A DNA stretch of 64,000 nucleotides from Bacteroides stercorirosoris (GCF_900142015.1 NZ_FQZN01000004.1:1-64000); one strand, 5' to 3'; positions 1 through 9,172 are shown, counted from the stretch's first letter. Made by a program: numbers and translations. The notes: generated by a model not told the origin, from the letters alone.

Positions 1-36
1 AACCGTTTTTTGGGGGGAATGCTTAAAGATACAAAA

Positions 37-69
37 AAGGCAACTAACTCGCAATGAATTAGTTGCCTT
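37..69 (-). terminator. Stem-loop terminator
   Basis: An 11-bp perfect inverted repeat (AAGGCAACTAA at 37-47, TTAGTTGCCTT at 59-69). On the minus strand the stem is followed directly by six T, so it reads best as a terminator for leftward transcription coming through the recQ 3' region. On the plus strand the tail is AT-rich but has no clean T run. Confidence 0.5.
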
Positions 70-182
70 AAATTTTATTATTTTAGGAATATCCCTATGA
101 AATCTATTGTGAAGGTATAAGTATATGCGTGCAACGTAAAATGTATTACAGCTTAGTTGCCTAGTTTATATTCTATATTACA

Positions 183-360
183 GTATTATTACAGCATTGT
201 TACAGCGCAGCCGCCTGCACCGCGCAGCCTTCGAGCATAGGCGTAGGTGCGTCAGCGGAGGCACTGTCAGGCGCAGGTAAGGGGCGATTGTTTGAGCGAA
301 GCGAGTTCGAGCCGCAGTGTCGGAGTAGCACCGTAGACTGAGCCCGTGCCCTTTCTTTTT
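183..360. repeat. GC-rich dispersed-repeat-like segment 3' of recQ
   Basis: This stretch is much richer in G+C than its AT-rich flanks and has no convincing gene; the short reading frames in it carry no domain. It reads, leftward, from a GGGCACGGGCTC motif through many Arg/Ala/Pro-type triplets. From memory similar segments recur next to genes in Bacteroides genomes, so I call it a dispersed repeat, but copy number cannot be shown from this window. Confidence 0.4.
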
Positions 361-361
361 G

Positions 362-397
362 ATACTTTTTCTTTCGGGCAAGCGAAAGAAAAAGTAT
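362..397. terminator. 15-bp hairpin just 3' of recQ
   Basis: Perfect inverted repeat: ATACTTTTTCTTTCG (362-376), a 6-nt loop, and its complement (383-397). It lies 5 bp beyond the recQ stop codon. The arms are A-rich/T-rich, so it may act as a terminator or 3'-end stabiliser in both directions, but a classical GC stem is lacking. Confidence 0.4.
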
Positions 398-401
398 AAT
401 C

Positions 402-2210
402 TTACACATACCTCCGGATTAAATCGACAAATTCTTTCCCGTATTTCTTCTTCTTATATTCGCCAATCCCACTGATATTTCCGAACGCCTCCAATGTTGT
501 GGGACGAGATATGCTGAGCAGGTGCAATACTTTGTCGGACAGGACGATATAAGCAGGAAGTGCTTCCTGGGATGCGAGCCGTTTCCGTAATTCACGCAGA
601 GCTTCGAATAGTTCTTCGCTTTCCGTATTCGGTAATCCTAAAGGCAACTCCCTGACCGGAATGGTGGATTTCTTCTTCCTTCCTTTGGCAGGGGCGGTTT
701 CTTCACGGCGAATCACAGCAAGCTGTGCCTGCGCCCGCCCGAAGAGAACATCGCTGCCGCTACTCGTTATTTTCAGATGGTTATTCTCGTTGTAGGCTAT
801 TTCAAAATAACCCATTTGCAGCATTTGCAACAGGTAATCCTGCCAGTCTCGGGCAGGTATTTCGCGTCCGGCACCGTAGGTCTTCAGTTGCTGATATCCT
901 CTTTCTGATATTTCCGGACTAACGTTTCCACGCAGAATATCTACCAGAATACCAGTTCCTATCTGTTGTTCTGTGCGGGCAATGGCGCTTAGAGCTTTTT
1001 GTACAATGACGGTTCCGTCGAAACGTTGGGGCGGGTTCTTGCAAACATCACAGTTGCCGCAATCTTCCGTGGTGGTCTCTCCGAAATAGCTCAACAAGAT
1101 ACGTCGGCGGCAAACATCAGCTTCAGCATATTGTTGCATACGTTGCAACTTCTCCAGATTGATGCTCTGTTGCCCGCTTTCTGTCGCAAACTTCGTCAGT
1201 AAGATAAGGTCGGCCAAGGAGTAGAATAGCAGTGTGTCGCTTGGCAGGCCATCACGTCCGGCGCGTCCTATCTCTTGGTAAAAACTCTCTATACTCTTAG
1301 GCAGATTGTAATGGATGACCCAACGCACATTACTTTTATCGATTCCCATACCGAAAGCAATTGTGGCACAAACTATTTGTACACGGTCGTTGATAAAATC
1401 ATCCTGTGCTTCATCTCTCCGGGCGGAAGAGAGTCCCGCATGGTAAACGGCTACACGGAGGCCTTGCTTTTGCAGCATTTGTGCCACAGTTTCCGTCTTG
1501 CTCCGACTCATACAATAGATGATGCCGCTTTCGCCGGGATGCCGGGCGATGAAATCCAGAATCGCTTTACTCTTTTCCTTCTGTTGATATCCCCGTTTTA
1601 CGGTGAGGCTGAGGTTCGGGCGGTCGAAAGATGAGATAAAAACCTTCGGTTGATTGAGGTGCAACTGCCGTACGATATCTTCGCGTGTAATTTTATCTGC
1701 CGTGGCTGTGAGGGCTATGACAGGGATGTTTGGAAACATTTCGTGTATAAAACCCATTTGTGCATATTCCGGACGGAAATCATGTCCCCATTGGGAAATA
1801 CAATGCGCTTCATCAATGGCAAATAATGAGATGTGCATATCTCTTAAAAGATAGTTGGCTTCTGCTATTAATTTCTCAGGCGAAATGTAGAGTAATTTCA
1901 GTTTTCCCTCCGTACAGGCACGGCGCATAACTGCATTTTCCGTCTCGTCGTTACTGCTATTCAGAGCACCGGCGGCAATACCATTGGCGCAGAGTGCTTC
2001 CACCTGGTCCTTCATCAGTGAAATCAGAGGTGAAACGACTACGGCAGTTCCTTCACACAACAGGGCCGGAAGCTGGTAACAGATGGACTTTCCACCTCCG
2101 GTAGGCATTAATACTAAGGTATCTCTGCCAGCAAGCAATGTGCGGATAATCTCTTCCTGTAAAGGACGGAAAGTATCGTAACCAAAATATCTTTTGAGCG
2201 TCTGTATCAT
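402..2210 (-). CDS. recQ: ATP-dependent DNA helicase RecQ
   Basis: 3'-5' DNA helicase of the RecQ family, acting in recombination repair and fork restart. The 602-aa protein has Walker A PTGGGKS near residue 45, the DEAH box in IDEAHCISQWGHDFRPEY near 140, helicase motif VI (QEIGRAGRDG) near 310, an RQC zinc-binding set (CRRRILLSYFGE then CGNCDVC), and a C-terminal HRDC domain ending near the stop. An ATG at 2237 is in frame, but the -7 promoter box lies at 2235-2242, so transcription should begin inside that extension. I therefore start at the ATG at 2210 (MIQTLKRYFGY), the usual N terminus of Bacteroides RecQ. Single-gene unit. Confidence 0.95.
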   Translation of the reverse strand: MIQTLKRYFGYDTFRPLQEEIIRTLLAGRDTLVLMPTGGGKSICYQLPALLCEGTAVVVSPLISLMKDQVEALCANGIAAGALNSSNDETENAVMRRACTEGKLKLLYISPEKLIAEANYLLRDMHISLFAIDEAHCISQWGHDFRPEYAQMGFIHEMFPNIPVIALTATADKITREDIVRQLHLNQPKVFISSFDRPNLSLTVKRGYQQKEKSKAILDFIARHPGESGIIYCMSRSKTETVAQMLQKQGLRVAVYHAGLSSARRDEAQDDFINDRVQIVCATIAFGMGIDKSNVRWVIHYNLPKSIESFYQEIGRAGRDGLPSDTLLFYSLADLILLTKFATESGQQSINLEKLQRMQQYAEADVCRRRILLSYFGETTTEDCGNCDVCKNPPQRFDGTVIVQKALSAIARTEQQIGTGILVDILRGNVSPEISERGYQQLKTYGAGREIPARDWQDYLLQMLQMGYFEIAYNENNHLKITSSGSDVLFGRAQAQLAVIRREETAPAKGRKKKSTIPVRELPLGLPNTESEELFEALRELRKRLASQEALPAYIVLSDKVLHLLSISRPTTLEAFGNISGIGEYKKKKYGKEFVDLIRRYV

Positions 2211-2234
2211 TTTCTGGAATAAAGTTTTATCGTG

Positions 2235-2242
2235 CAAAGGTA
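2235..2242 (-). promoter_or_regulatory. recQ promoter -7 box
   Basis: TACCTTTG on the minus strand matches the Bacteroidota -7 consensus TAnnTTTG. It overlaps the upstream in-frame ATG at 2237 and decides the recQ start in favour of 2210. Confidence 0.6.
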
Positions 2243-2416
2243 CATTAATTATCGTATATGAAACAAGTCAATAAACGTATTCATTTTATATCATAATCCT
2301 TTTCGCTAAAGTTAAAGTTTCTTATTAAATCGGCTTAAATGCTACTTTTCAACCTTTTTCGTTGTTTATGAATCAAAAATATGTACGATAAAAGTTGCGT
2401 ATTACAAAAAAATGTC

Positions 2417-2433
2417 AGACTTTTGTAAAGTCT
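2417..2433. promoter_or_regulatory. Inverted repeat upstream of AraC-type gene
   Basis: AGACTTTTGTAAAGTCT is a 17-bp palindrome (7-bp arms, 3-bp centre), 55 bp before the start codon at 2488. It may be an operator (possibly autoregulatory) or a leader hairpin. A second small dyad AAGGAAAATCCTT follows at about 2436. Confidence 0.4.
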
Positions 2434-2487
2434 AAAGGAAAATCCTTCGGGCTTGCATATTTTAACAAACCCTAACCAGTTAATTCA

Positions 2488-2952
2488 ATGAGTGATTTAG
2501 AAAACAAGAATCAGGAAGCGGCTCCAAAGAAGCGCCCTTACAACCTGAGAGAGAAAAAAGAGAAGAATGCGGCTTACCGTTCGTTAATTCGTCCGGAGTT
2601 GGCAGATGAATTGTATGACAGGATATTGAATATCGTTGTAGTACAGAAAAAGTACAAAGATCCCGATTATTCAGCTAAAGATTTGGCGAAAGAGTTGAAA
2701 ACCAACACTCGCTATTTGTCAGCTGTAGTAAATTCTCGTTTTGGTATGAACTATTCATGCCTGTTGAATGAGTACAGAGTGAAAGATGCTAAACATTTAT
2801 TGACGGACAAGAGATATGCCGACAAGAATGTGGAAGAAATTAGCACAATGGTAGGCTTTGCCAACCGTCAGTCTTTCTACGCTGCATTTTACAAAAATGT
2901 AGGTGAAACTCCTAACGGATATCGTAAAAAACACGCAGATAAGAAACAGTAA
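2488..2952 (+). CDS. AraC-family HTH transcriptional regulator (DNA-binding domain only)
   Basis: 154-aa protein with a basic, low-complexity N terminus (residues 1-30) followed by a two-helix-turn-helix AraC/XylS DNA-binding domain (about 50-150; the second HTH is DKNVEEISTMVGFANRQSFY and the end is the typical TPNGYRKKH). There is no ligand-binding domain and no sensor, so it is a stand-alone HTH_18 protein. ATG start after an AT-rich leader with a 17-bp palindrome. Target genes are unknown; the following M49 peptidase gene is 100 bp downstream on the same strand and could be co-transcribed. Confidence 0.85.
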   Translation: MSDLENKNQEAAPKKRPYNLREKKEKNAAYRSLIRPELADELYDRILNIVVVQKKYKDPDYSAKDLAKELKTNTRYLSAVVNSRFGMNYSCLLNEYRVKDAKHLLTDKRYADKNVEEISTMVGFANRQSFYAAFYKNVGETPNGYRKKHADKKQ

Positions 2953-3054
2953 TTCTGCGTTGAAGAATGCATAGATAAGGAAATATTCCGGAGCGTTTGT
3001 TTCGGAATACTTCCTTTTCGTCTTTTTTAATACCAACTCCATATCTCCCGACAC

Positions 3055-5100
3055 ATGAAGAAACAACTAATGATATGTGCCGCTTTTTCACTACTGACAG
3101 CTTGTAGCGGCTCAAAGACAACAACTGCCGAGGCAGATAAATTTGATTATACAGTGGAACAATTTGCAGATTTACAGATCTTACGTTACCGGGTTCCCGG
3201 TTTCGAAAACTTGTCGCTCCAACAGAAAGAGCTGGTGTACTATCTTACGGAAGCTGCTTTGCAAGGCCGTGATATTCTGTTTGACCAAAACGGAAAGTAT
3301 AACTTGCGAATTCGCCGCGCATTGGAAGCGATATATAAGGGATATGAAGGAGACAAGAATACATCTGATTTTAAGGCGATGGAAGTATACCTTAAACGTG
3401 TGTGGTTCTCCAATGGCATTCATCATCATTATGGTACGGAAAAGTTCGTGCCGGGTTTTACTCCCGAATTTTTCAGGCAGGCTGTGTTGAGTGTGGATGC
3501 TTCTACGTTGCCATTGGTTGAGGGCCAAACCGCAGAACAATTGTGTGATGAATTGTCTCCCGTTATTTTCGATCCTGCGATTATGCCGAAACGTGTGAAT
3601 CAGGCAGCAGGAGAGGACTTGGTGCTGACTTCGGCTTGTAATTATTATGACGGCGTGACGCAGAAAGAAGCCGAGGACTTCTATAATGCAATGAAGAATC
3701 CGAAAGATGAAACGCCCGTTTCTTATGGACTGAATAGCCGTCTGGTGAAAGAGAATGGCAAGATACAGGAGAAGGTATGGAAAGTGGGTGGTCTGTATGG
3801 ACCGGCTATCGATAAAATTGTATATTGGTTGAAGAAGGCTGAAACTGTGGCTGAAAATCAGGAACAGAAAGCGGTCATCACCAAGTTGATAGAGTATTAC
3901 GAAACCGGTGACCTGAAAACATTCGATGATTATGCCATCTTGTGGGTGAAAGACTTGAATTCACTTGTGGACTTTGTCAATGGCTTTACTGAAAGCTATG
4001 GCGATCCGTTGGGAATGAAAGCAAGTTGGGAATCGCTGGTGAACTTTAAGGATTTGGAAGCCACGCATCGCACGGAGATCATCAGCGGCAATGCGCAGTG
4101 GTTTGAAGATCATTCTCCGGTAGACAAGCAGTTCAAGAAAGATGAAGTGAAGGGCGTCTCTGCCAAAGTGATTACTGCTGCCATCCTGGCAGGTGATTTG
4201 TATCCGGCAACGGCTATCGGCATCAATCTACCCAACTCTAACTGGATACGCAGCCATCATGGTTCCAAATCGGTTACTATCGGTAACATTACGGATGCTT
4301 ATAATAAAGCGGCTCATGGCAACGGATTCAATGAAGAATTTGTGTACAGCGACGCTGAATTGAAATTAATAGATAATTATGCCGACCTTACCGGTGAACT
4401 TCACACAGACTTGCACGAATGTCTGGGGCATGGTTCCGGCAAGTTGCTTCCGGGCGTTGATCCGGATGCTTTGAAGGCTTACGGTTCTACGATTGAAGAA
4501 GCGCGAGCCGATTTGTTTGGTTTGTACTATGTGGCCGACCCTAAATTGGTAGAGTTGGGACTGACACCTAATGCGGATGCTTACAAAGCCGAATACTACA
4601 CGTATCTGATGAATGGTCTGATGACACAGTTGGTTCGCATCGAGCCGGGAAATAGTGTGGAAGAGGCCCATATGCGTAACCGTCAGCTCATTGCCCGCTG
4701 GGTGTTTGAGAAAGGTGCGGCTGATAAAGTGGTAGAGATGGTAAAGAAAGACGGTAAGACTTACGTTGTAGTGAACGATTACGAAAAGTTGCGTGAACTC
4801 TTCGGTGAGTTGTTGTCCGAAATTCAACGCATCAAGTCTACAGGTGACTACCAGGCTGCCCATGACATCGTGGAAAATTATGCCGTGAAGGTAGATCCTA
4901 CTTTGCATGCCGAAATACTGGAACGTTATAAGAAACTGAACCTGGCTCCATATAAGGGATTTGTAAATCCGAAGTACGAAGCCGTGACAGATGCGGACGG
5001 TAAGATAACCGATGTAAAAGTGACTTATGACGAGGGTTATGCAGAACAGATGTTGCGTTACAGCAAGGATTATTCTAATCTGCCTTCTGTTAATAATTAA
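3055..5100 (+). CDS. Dipeptidyl peptidase III-like M49 metallopeptidase, lipoprotein
   Basis: 681-aa zinc metallopeptidase of family M49, which removes dipeptides from the N terminus of oligopeptides. The M49 signature is present: HECLGH at residues 454-459 (two His ligands and the catalytic Glu) followed by EEARAD at 481-486, which supplies the third ligand. The N terminus MKKQLMICAAFSLLTAC is a lipoprotein signal peptide with the lipidated Cys at 17, so the enzyme is membrane-anchored, probably facing the periplasm. Length fits bacterial M49 enzymes. The next gene begins 17 bp after the stop, suggesting co-transcription. Confidence 0.92.
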   Translation: MKKQLMICAAFSLLTACSGSKTTTAEADKFDYTVEQFADLQILRYRVPGFENLSLQQKELVYYLTEAALQGRDILFDQNGKYNLRIRRALEAIYKGYEGDKNTSDFKAMEVYLKRVWFSNGIHHHYGTEKFVPGFTPEFFRQAVLSVDASTLPLVEGQTAEQLCDELSPVIFDPAIMPKRVNQAAGEDLVLTSACNYYDGVTQKEAEDFYNAMKNPKDETPVSYGLNSRLVKENGKIQEKVWKVGGLYGPAIDKIVYWLKKAETVAENQEQKAVITKLIEYYETGDLKTFDDYAILWVKDLNSLVDFVNGFTESYGDPLGMKASWESLVNFKDLEATHRTEIISGNAQWFEDHSPVDKQFKKDEVKGVSAKVITAAILAGDLYPATAIGINLPNSNWIRSHHGSKSVTIGNITDAYNKAAHGNGFNEEFVYSDAELKLIDNYADLTGELHTDLHECLGHGSGKLLPGVDPDALKAYGSTIEEARADLFGLYYVADPKLVELGLTPNADAYKAEYYTYLMNGLMTQLVRIEPGNSVEEAHMRNRQLIARWVFEKGAADKVVEMVKKDGKTYVVVNDYEKLRELFGELLSEIQRIKSTGDYQAAHDIVENYAVKVDPTLHAEILERYKKLNLAPYKGFVNPKYEAVTDADGKITDVKVTYDEGYAEQMLRYSKDYSNLPSVNN

Positions 5101-5117
5101 CTATAAATCATTGTTTT

Positions 5118-5777
5118 GTGGATCTACATGAACAACTGAAAGAAATAAAGACACAGCTCCGCCTCTCTATGAACGGGGCTGTATCTCAAAGTATGCGTGA
5201 AAAAGGGCTGGTCTATAAATTGAATTTCGGTGTAGAACTTCCCCGTATCAAGGCCATTGCCGAAGGGTATGAAAAAGATCACTCATTAGCGCAAGCCTTG
5301 TGGAAAGAGGATATCCGTGAATGTAAGATTATGGCGGGACTGTTACAGCCGGTAGATAGCTTCTTTCCGGAGATTGCTGATATCTGGGTGGAAAGCATTC
5401 AGAATATCGAGATAGCGGAACTTACTTCCATGAATCTGTTCCAGCATCTTCCTTATGCCCCTGCGAAGTCTTTCCAATGGATTGCCGATGAGCGGGAGTA
5501 TATACAGACATGCGGTTTCCTCACCATCGCCCGCTTGCTGATGAAGAAAGGTGATATGGATGAACGTACTGCGAACGAATTTCTCGACCAGGCAGTTTGT
5601 GCTTTCATTTCCGGTTCCTACCACGTGCGCAATGCAGCTATGGCGGCCATTCGCCGCTTCATGCAGCATAGCGAAGAACATGCTTTCCATGTATGTCGCC
5701 GGGTGGAAGAGATGGAACATTCCGAATCGGAAGCCGAATTGTTGCTATATAATCTTGTAAAAGAAGAAATAGAATAA
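5118..5777 (+). CDS. DNA alkylation repair-like HEAT-repeat protein
   Basis: 219-aa all-helical protein resembling the AlkC/AlkD-type DNA alkylation repair family (PF08713). Conserved-looking segments include the opening LHEQLKEIKTQLRL, LVYKLNFGVELPRIKAIA and LWKEDIRECKIMAGLL, with HEAT-like helix pairs following. Initiation is at GTG (5118); no ATG is better placed, and the reading frame is otherwise uninterrupted. Glycosylase activity is inferred only from the family; many Bacteroides members are uncharacterised. It follows the M49 gene by 17 bp and ends before a strong terminator. Confidence 0.75.
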   Translation: MDLHEQLKEIKTQLRLSMNGAVSQSMREKGLVYKLNFGVELPRIKAIAEGYEKDHSLAQALWKEDIRECKIMAGLLQPVDSFFPEIADIWVESIQNIEIAELTSMNLFQHLPYAPAKSFQWIADEREYIQTCGFLTIARLLMKKGDMDERTANEFLDQAVCAFISGSYHVRNAAMAAIRRFMQHSEEHAFHVCRRVEEMEHSESEAELLLYNLVKEEIE

Positions 5778-5780
5778 AAT

Positions 5781-5860
5781 GATAGGGTGGTAAGGTGATA
5801 GAGTGATAAATACTAAGCAGCGGTCATCCTACCACCTTACCACTCTATCACTCTTTTTTT
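5781..5860 (+). terminator. Long hairpin terminator with 8-bp internal periodicity
   Basis: Left arm 5781-5806 pairs with 5824-5849 over 26 bp with four mismatches, several of which allow G-U pairs. A T-rich tract follows (5851-5860). Both arms are built of a repeated GGTG/AGTG word every 8 bp. It ends the alkylation-repair gene and separates it from the Fur-family gene. Confidence 0.75.
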
Positions 5861-5880
5861 GTTTTTTTTCCTCTTTCTCA

Positions 5881-5910
5881 TTTGCTTTCCGCAAAAAAGG
5901 CTTAACTTTG
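5881..5910 (+). promoter_or_regulatory. Bacteroidota promoter for Fur-family gene
   Basis: TTTG at 5881-5884 (-33) and TAACTTTG at 5903-5910 (-7), separated by 18 bp. The start codon at 5940 lies 30 bp downstream. This rules out the in-frame ATG at 5859. Confidence 0.75.
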
Positions 5911-5939
5911 TTGGCTGTAAAAAACTGCGCCGCCAAAAA

Positions 5940-6428
5940 ATGGAAAGTCAGAATGTGAAAGATACGGTAAAGCAGATATTCACTGAATATCTCAACGCGA
6001 ACGGGCATCGCAAGACTCCCGAACGCTATGCCATACTCGATACTATCTACTCCATCGAAGGTCATTTTGATATAGATACTCTTTATTCGCTGATGGCCGA
6101 CCAGGAAAATTTCCGTGTAAGCCGCGCGACTCTTTACAATACTATTATCCTTCTCATCAATGCCCGTCTGGTCATTAAGCACCAGTTCGGTAATTCCTCC
6201 CAATACGAAAAGAGCTATAACCGTGATACGCATCACCACCAGATTTGCACGCAGTGTGGCAAGGTGACCGAGTTTCAGAACGAGGAGTTGCAGCACGCCA
6301 TTGGGAATACGAAATTAAGCAGGTTCAGTTTATCGCACTATTCGCTCTATCTGTATGGATTGTGCAGCAAGTGCGACCGGGCCAATAAACGCAAGAAGAA
6401 AAGTAATAACCATAAGAAAGAAAAATGA
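5940..6428 (+). CDS. Fur-family metal- or peroxide-responsive repressor
   Basis: 162-aa Fur superfamily regulator: N-terminal winged helix (KTPERYAILDTIYSIEGHFDIDTLY, then SRATLYNTIILL recognition helix) and a C-terminal dimerisation domain with DTHHHQICTQCGK and LCSKC, giving the two CxxC zinc-binding pairs typical of Fur/PerR/Zur. The start at 5940 follows a good promoter; an upstream in-frame ATG precedes that promoter and is rejected. The stop codon overlaps the purA start (ATGA, 4 bp), so the two are translationally coupled. Which metal or peroxide it senses cannot be told from sequence. Confidence 0.9.
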   Translation: MESQNVKDTVKQIFTEYLNANGHRKTPERYAILDTIYSIEGHFDIDTLYSLMADQENFRVSRATLYNTIILLINARLVIKHQFGNSSQYEKSYNRDTHHHQICTQCGKVTEFQNEELQHAIGNTKLSRFSLSHYSLYLYGLCSKCDRANKRKKKSNNHKKEK

Positions 6429-7696
6429 AAGTAGAGGTTCTATTAGGATTACAATGGGGCGACGAAGGCAAAGGCAAAGTCGTTGACGTGTTAACTCCGA
6501 GATACGATGTCGTAGCTCGTTTCCAGGGCGGACCGAATGCCGGACATACGCTCGAGTTCGAAGGGCAGAAGTATGTGCTCCGCTCTATTCCCTCGGGAAT
6601 TTTTCAAGGTGACAAGGTGAATATTATCGGTAACGGCGTGGTGCTCGACCCGGCTCTCTTCAAAGCAGAAGCAGAAGCATTGGAGGCATCCGGCCATAAC
6701 CTGAAAGAGCGCTTGCATATCTCAAAGAAAGCGCATCTCATCCTGCCTACCCACCGCATATTGGACGCCGCTTATGAAGCTGCGAAAGGTGATGCCAAAG
6801 TAGGTACGACGGGTAAAGGCATTGGTCCGACTTATACGGATAAAGTAAGCCGTAACGGTCTGCGTGTAGGCGATATCCTGCATAACTTCGAACAGAAATA
6901 TGCTGAAGCTAAAGCACGTCACGAACAAATCCTGAAAGGTCTGAACTACGAGTATGACTTGACTGAATTGGAAAAGACCTGGCTGGAAGGTATCGAATAT
7001 CTGAAACAATTCCCATTGGTGGATAGCGAGCACGAAATAAACAACTTGCTGAACAGTGGAAAATCAGTGCTTTGTGAAGGTGCCCAAGGTACAATGTTGG
7101 ATGTTGACTTCGGTTCTTATCCTTTCGTAACCTCTTCCAATACCATTTGTGCAGGTGCTTGCACCGGTTTGGGTGTGGCTCCTAACAAGATTGGTGAAGT
7201 GTATGGTATCTTCAAAGCATACTGCACACGTGTGGGTGCCGGTCCGTTCCCGACGGAACTCTTTGACAAGACGGGTGACCAGATTTGTACGCTGGGACAT
7301 GAATTCGGTTCGGTAACAGGACGTAAGCGCCGTTGCGGATGGATCGACCTGGTTGCGTTGAAGTATGCCATTATGGTAGACGGTGTTACCAAATTAATAA
7401 TGATGAAGAGCGATGTTCTCGATTCATTCGAAACTATCAAGGCTTGCGTGGCTTATAAGGTAGATGGCGAAGAAATCGATTACTTCCCGTATGATATCAA
7501 TGAAGGCATCGAGCCGGTTTATGTTGAGTTGCCCGGTTGGGAAACCGACATGACGAGAATGCAGAGCGAAGATGAATTCCCCGAAGAATTCAACGCTTAC
7601 CTGACGTTCCTGGAAGAACAACTTGGTGTGCCCATCAAGATTGTTTCCGTAGGTCCCGACCGCGGACAGACTATTGAACGCTATACTGAGGAATAG
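6425..7696 (+). CDS. purA: Adenylosuccinate synthetase
   Basis: 423-aa PurA, which joins IMP and aspartate using GTP to form adenylosuccinate in AMP synthesis. The signature GLQWGDEGKGKVVD lies at residues 8-21 with the catalytic Asp, NAGHT follows near 38-42, GTTGKGIGPTYTDKVSR near 125-142, and the C-terminal VGPDRGQTI closes the protein. Length is normal. The ATG overlaps the Fur-family stop codon, so purA is probably expressed from the Fur-family promoter. Confidence 0.97.
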   Translation: MKVEVLLGLQWGDEGKGKVVDVLTPRYDVVARFQGGPNAGHTLEFEGQKYVLRSIPSGIFQGDKVNIIGNGVVLDPALFKAEAEALEASGHNLKERLHISKKAHLILPTHRILDAAYEAAKGDAKVGTTGKGIGPTYTDKVSRNGLRVGDILHNFEQKYAEAKARHEQILKGLNYEYDLTELEKTWLEGIEYLKQFPLVDSEHEINNLLNSGKSVLCEGAQGTMLDVDFGSYPFVTSSNTICAGACTGLGVAPNKIGEVYGIFKAYCTRVGAGPFPTELFDKTGDQICTLGHEFGSVTGRKRRCGWIDLVALKYAIMVDGVTKLIMMKSDVLDSFETIKACVAYKVDGEEIDYFPYDINEGIEPVYVELPGWETDMTRMQSEDEFPEEFNAYLTFLEEQLGVPIKIVSVGPDRGQTIERYTEE

Positions 7697-7738
7697 TAAA
7701 TTGTTATAAGGCTGCCCAAGAAAGTTTTGCTATTGGGC

Positions 7739-7792
7739 GGGCGAATGTTTATTCGCCCCTACAGGCAATGTCATAGCGCTTGTAGGGGCGAA
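7739..7792. repeat. Nested inverted repeat, dispersed-repeat type
   Basis: GGGCGAAT (7739) pairs with ATTCGCCC (7751), and TTCGCCCCTACA (7752-7763) pairs with TGTAGGGGCGAA (7781-7792). From memory this GGGCGAAT...ATTCGCCCCTACA phrase is widespread in intergenic DNA of many bacteria. It can fold into two alternative hairpins between purA and the fucosidase gene. Confidence 0.6.
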
Positions 7793-7861
7793 AAACGTTT
7801 CAACCGGATACAACAAACTATTCCTTTTCAGACAAACTATTAGTAACCAATCCGTATACTT

Positions 7862-9172
7862 ATGATGAAAACACCTATTATCTTATCCCTTCTGTTTGCA
7901 GTCTCCTTTCTGCCTGCAAAGGCGCAGACCTACGAACCGTCTGCCGAGAATCTGAAAGCCCGTCAGGAATTTCAGGACAATAAGTTCGGAATCTTTCTGC
8001 ATTGGGGCTTGTATTGCATGTTGGCTACCGGAGAATGGACTATGACCAACAATAACCTGAATTATAAAGAATATGCGAAACTGGCAGGTGGCTTCTATCC
8101 TTCCAAGTTCAATGCTGCCGAATGGGTGAGTGCCATCAAAGCATCCGGAGCTAAGTATATCTGCTTCACAAGCCGCCATCACGAAGGCTTCTCCATGTTT
8201 CATACCCAATATTCTGACTATAATATAGTAGATGCCACCCCCTTCAAACGCGACATAGTGAAGGAACTGGCAGATGAATGTCACAAACAAGGCATCCGGC
8301 TGCATTTTTACTATTCCCATATAGACTGGTATCGCGAGGATGCCCCGTGGGGACGCACAGGGCGCGGAACCGGACGGCCTAATCCGAAAGGAGACTGGAA
8401 AAGTTATTATACCTTCATGAATAACCAACTGACAGAGTTGCTAACGAATTACGGACCGATAGGCGCCATCTGGTTTGACGGCTGGTGGGATCAGGATGCA
8501 AATCCGGATTTTGACTGGCAGCTTCCCGAACAGTATGCCATGATACATCGCCTGCAACCCGCTTGTCTGGTTGGTAATAACCATCACCAAACGCCTTTCC
8601 CCGGCGAAGACATACAGATATTTGAACGTGACTTGCCGGGTGAGAACAGAGCCGGACTTTCAGGACAAGATGTCAGTCATTTACCACTGGAAACTTGTGA
8701 AACCATGAACGGAATGTGGGGATATAAGATTACCGACCAGAACTATAAATCTACGAAGACTTTGATACATTATCTGGTAAAGGCTGCCGGTAAGGATGCA
8801 AACCTGCTGATGAATATCGGTCCTCAGCCGGACGGATGCTTGCCGGAAGTTTCTGTTCAACGCCTGAAAGAAAAGGGAGAGTGGATGAAAGTGTATGGTG
8901 AAACCATCTACGGCACACGTGGCGGCATCGTTTCTCCGCACGACTGGGGAGTGACAACACAAAAAGGGAATCGTCTTTTTGTTCATATCCTGAATTTGAA
9001 GGATAATGCGCTGTATCTGCCGTTGAATGGAAAAATGGTGAAAAAAGCCTTCCTGTTTAAAGACCAGTCTCCTGTGCGCATTGCCCGTGCCGGACAGGGA
9101 ATTGTGTTGCAATTGCCGGAAACACCTGTAGATATGGATTACGTGGTAGAGTTACAACTTGTTGGGCAATAG
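7862..9172 (+). CDS. Alpha-L-fucosidase (GH29)
   Basis: 436-aa secreted glycoside hydrolase of family GH29, which removes alpha-linked L-fucose from glycans. A signal peptide ends near LPAKAQ (residue 22). The opening of the barrel, FGIFLHWGLYCML, and the nucleophile region AIWFDGWWDQD (about residue 205) are typical, as are the SRHHEGFSMF and LLMNIGPQPDG segments. There is no C-terminal carbohydrate-binding module; a short beta domain follows the barrel. Two adjacent ATG codons (7862 and 7865) are possible starts. Monocistronic, closed by a terminator. Confidence 0.92.
   Translation: MMKTPIILSLLFAVSFLPAKAQTYEPSAENLKARQEFQDNKFGIFLHWGLYCMLATGEWTMTNNNLNYKEYAKLAGGFYPSKFNAAEWVSAIKASGAKYICFTSRHHEGFSMFHTQYSDYNIVDATPFKRDIVKELADECHKQGIRLHFYYSHIDWYREDAPWGRTGRGTGRPNPKGDWKSYYTFMNNQLTELLTNYGPIGAIWFDGWWDQDANPDFDWQLPEQYAMIHRLQPACLVGNNHHQTPFPGEDIQIFERDLPGENRAGLSGQDVSHLPLETCETMNGMWGYKITDQNYKSTKTLIHYLVKAAGKDANLLMNIGPQPDGCLPEVSVQRLKEKGEWMKVYGETIYGTRGGIVSPHDWGVTTQKGNRLFVHILNLKDNALYLPLNGKMVKKAFLFKDQSPVRIARAGQGIVLQLPETPVDMDYVVELQLVGQ

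Noticed and set aside
2211..2237. Longer recQ start at 2237
   Set aside because: The -7 box overlaps it, so the transcript should begin downstream of that ATG.
5859..5939. Upstream in-frame start for the Fur-family gene
   Set aside because: It precedes the promoter at 5881-5910, so it cannot be on that transcript; the added residues do not resemble the family.
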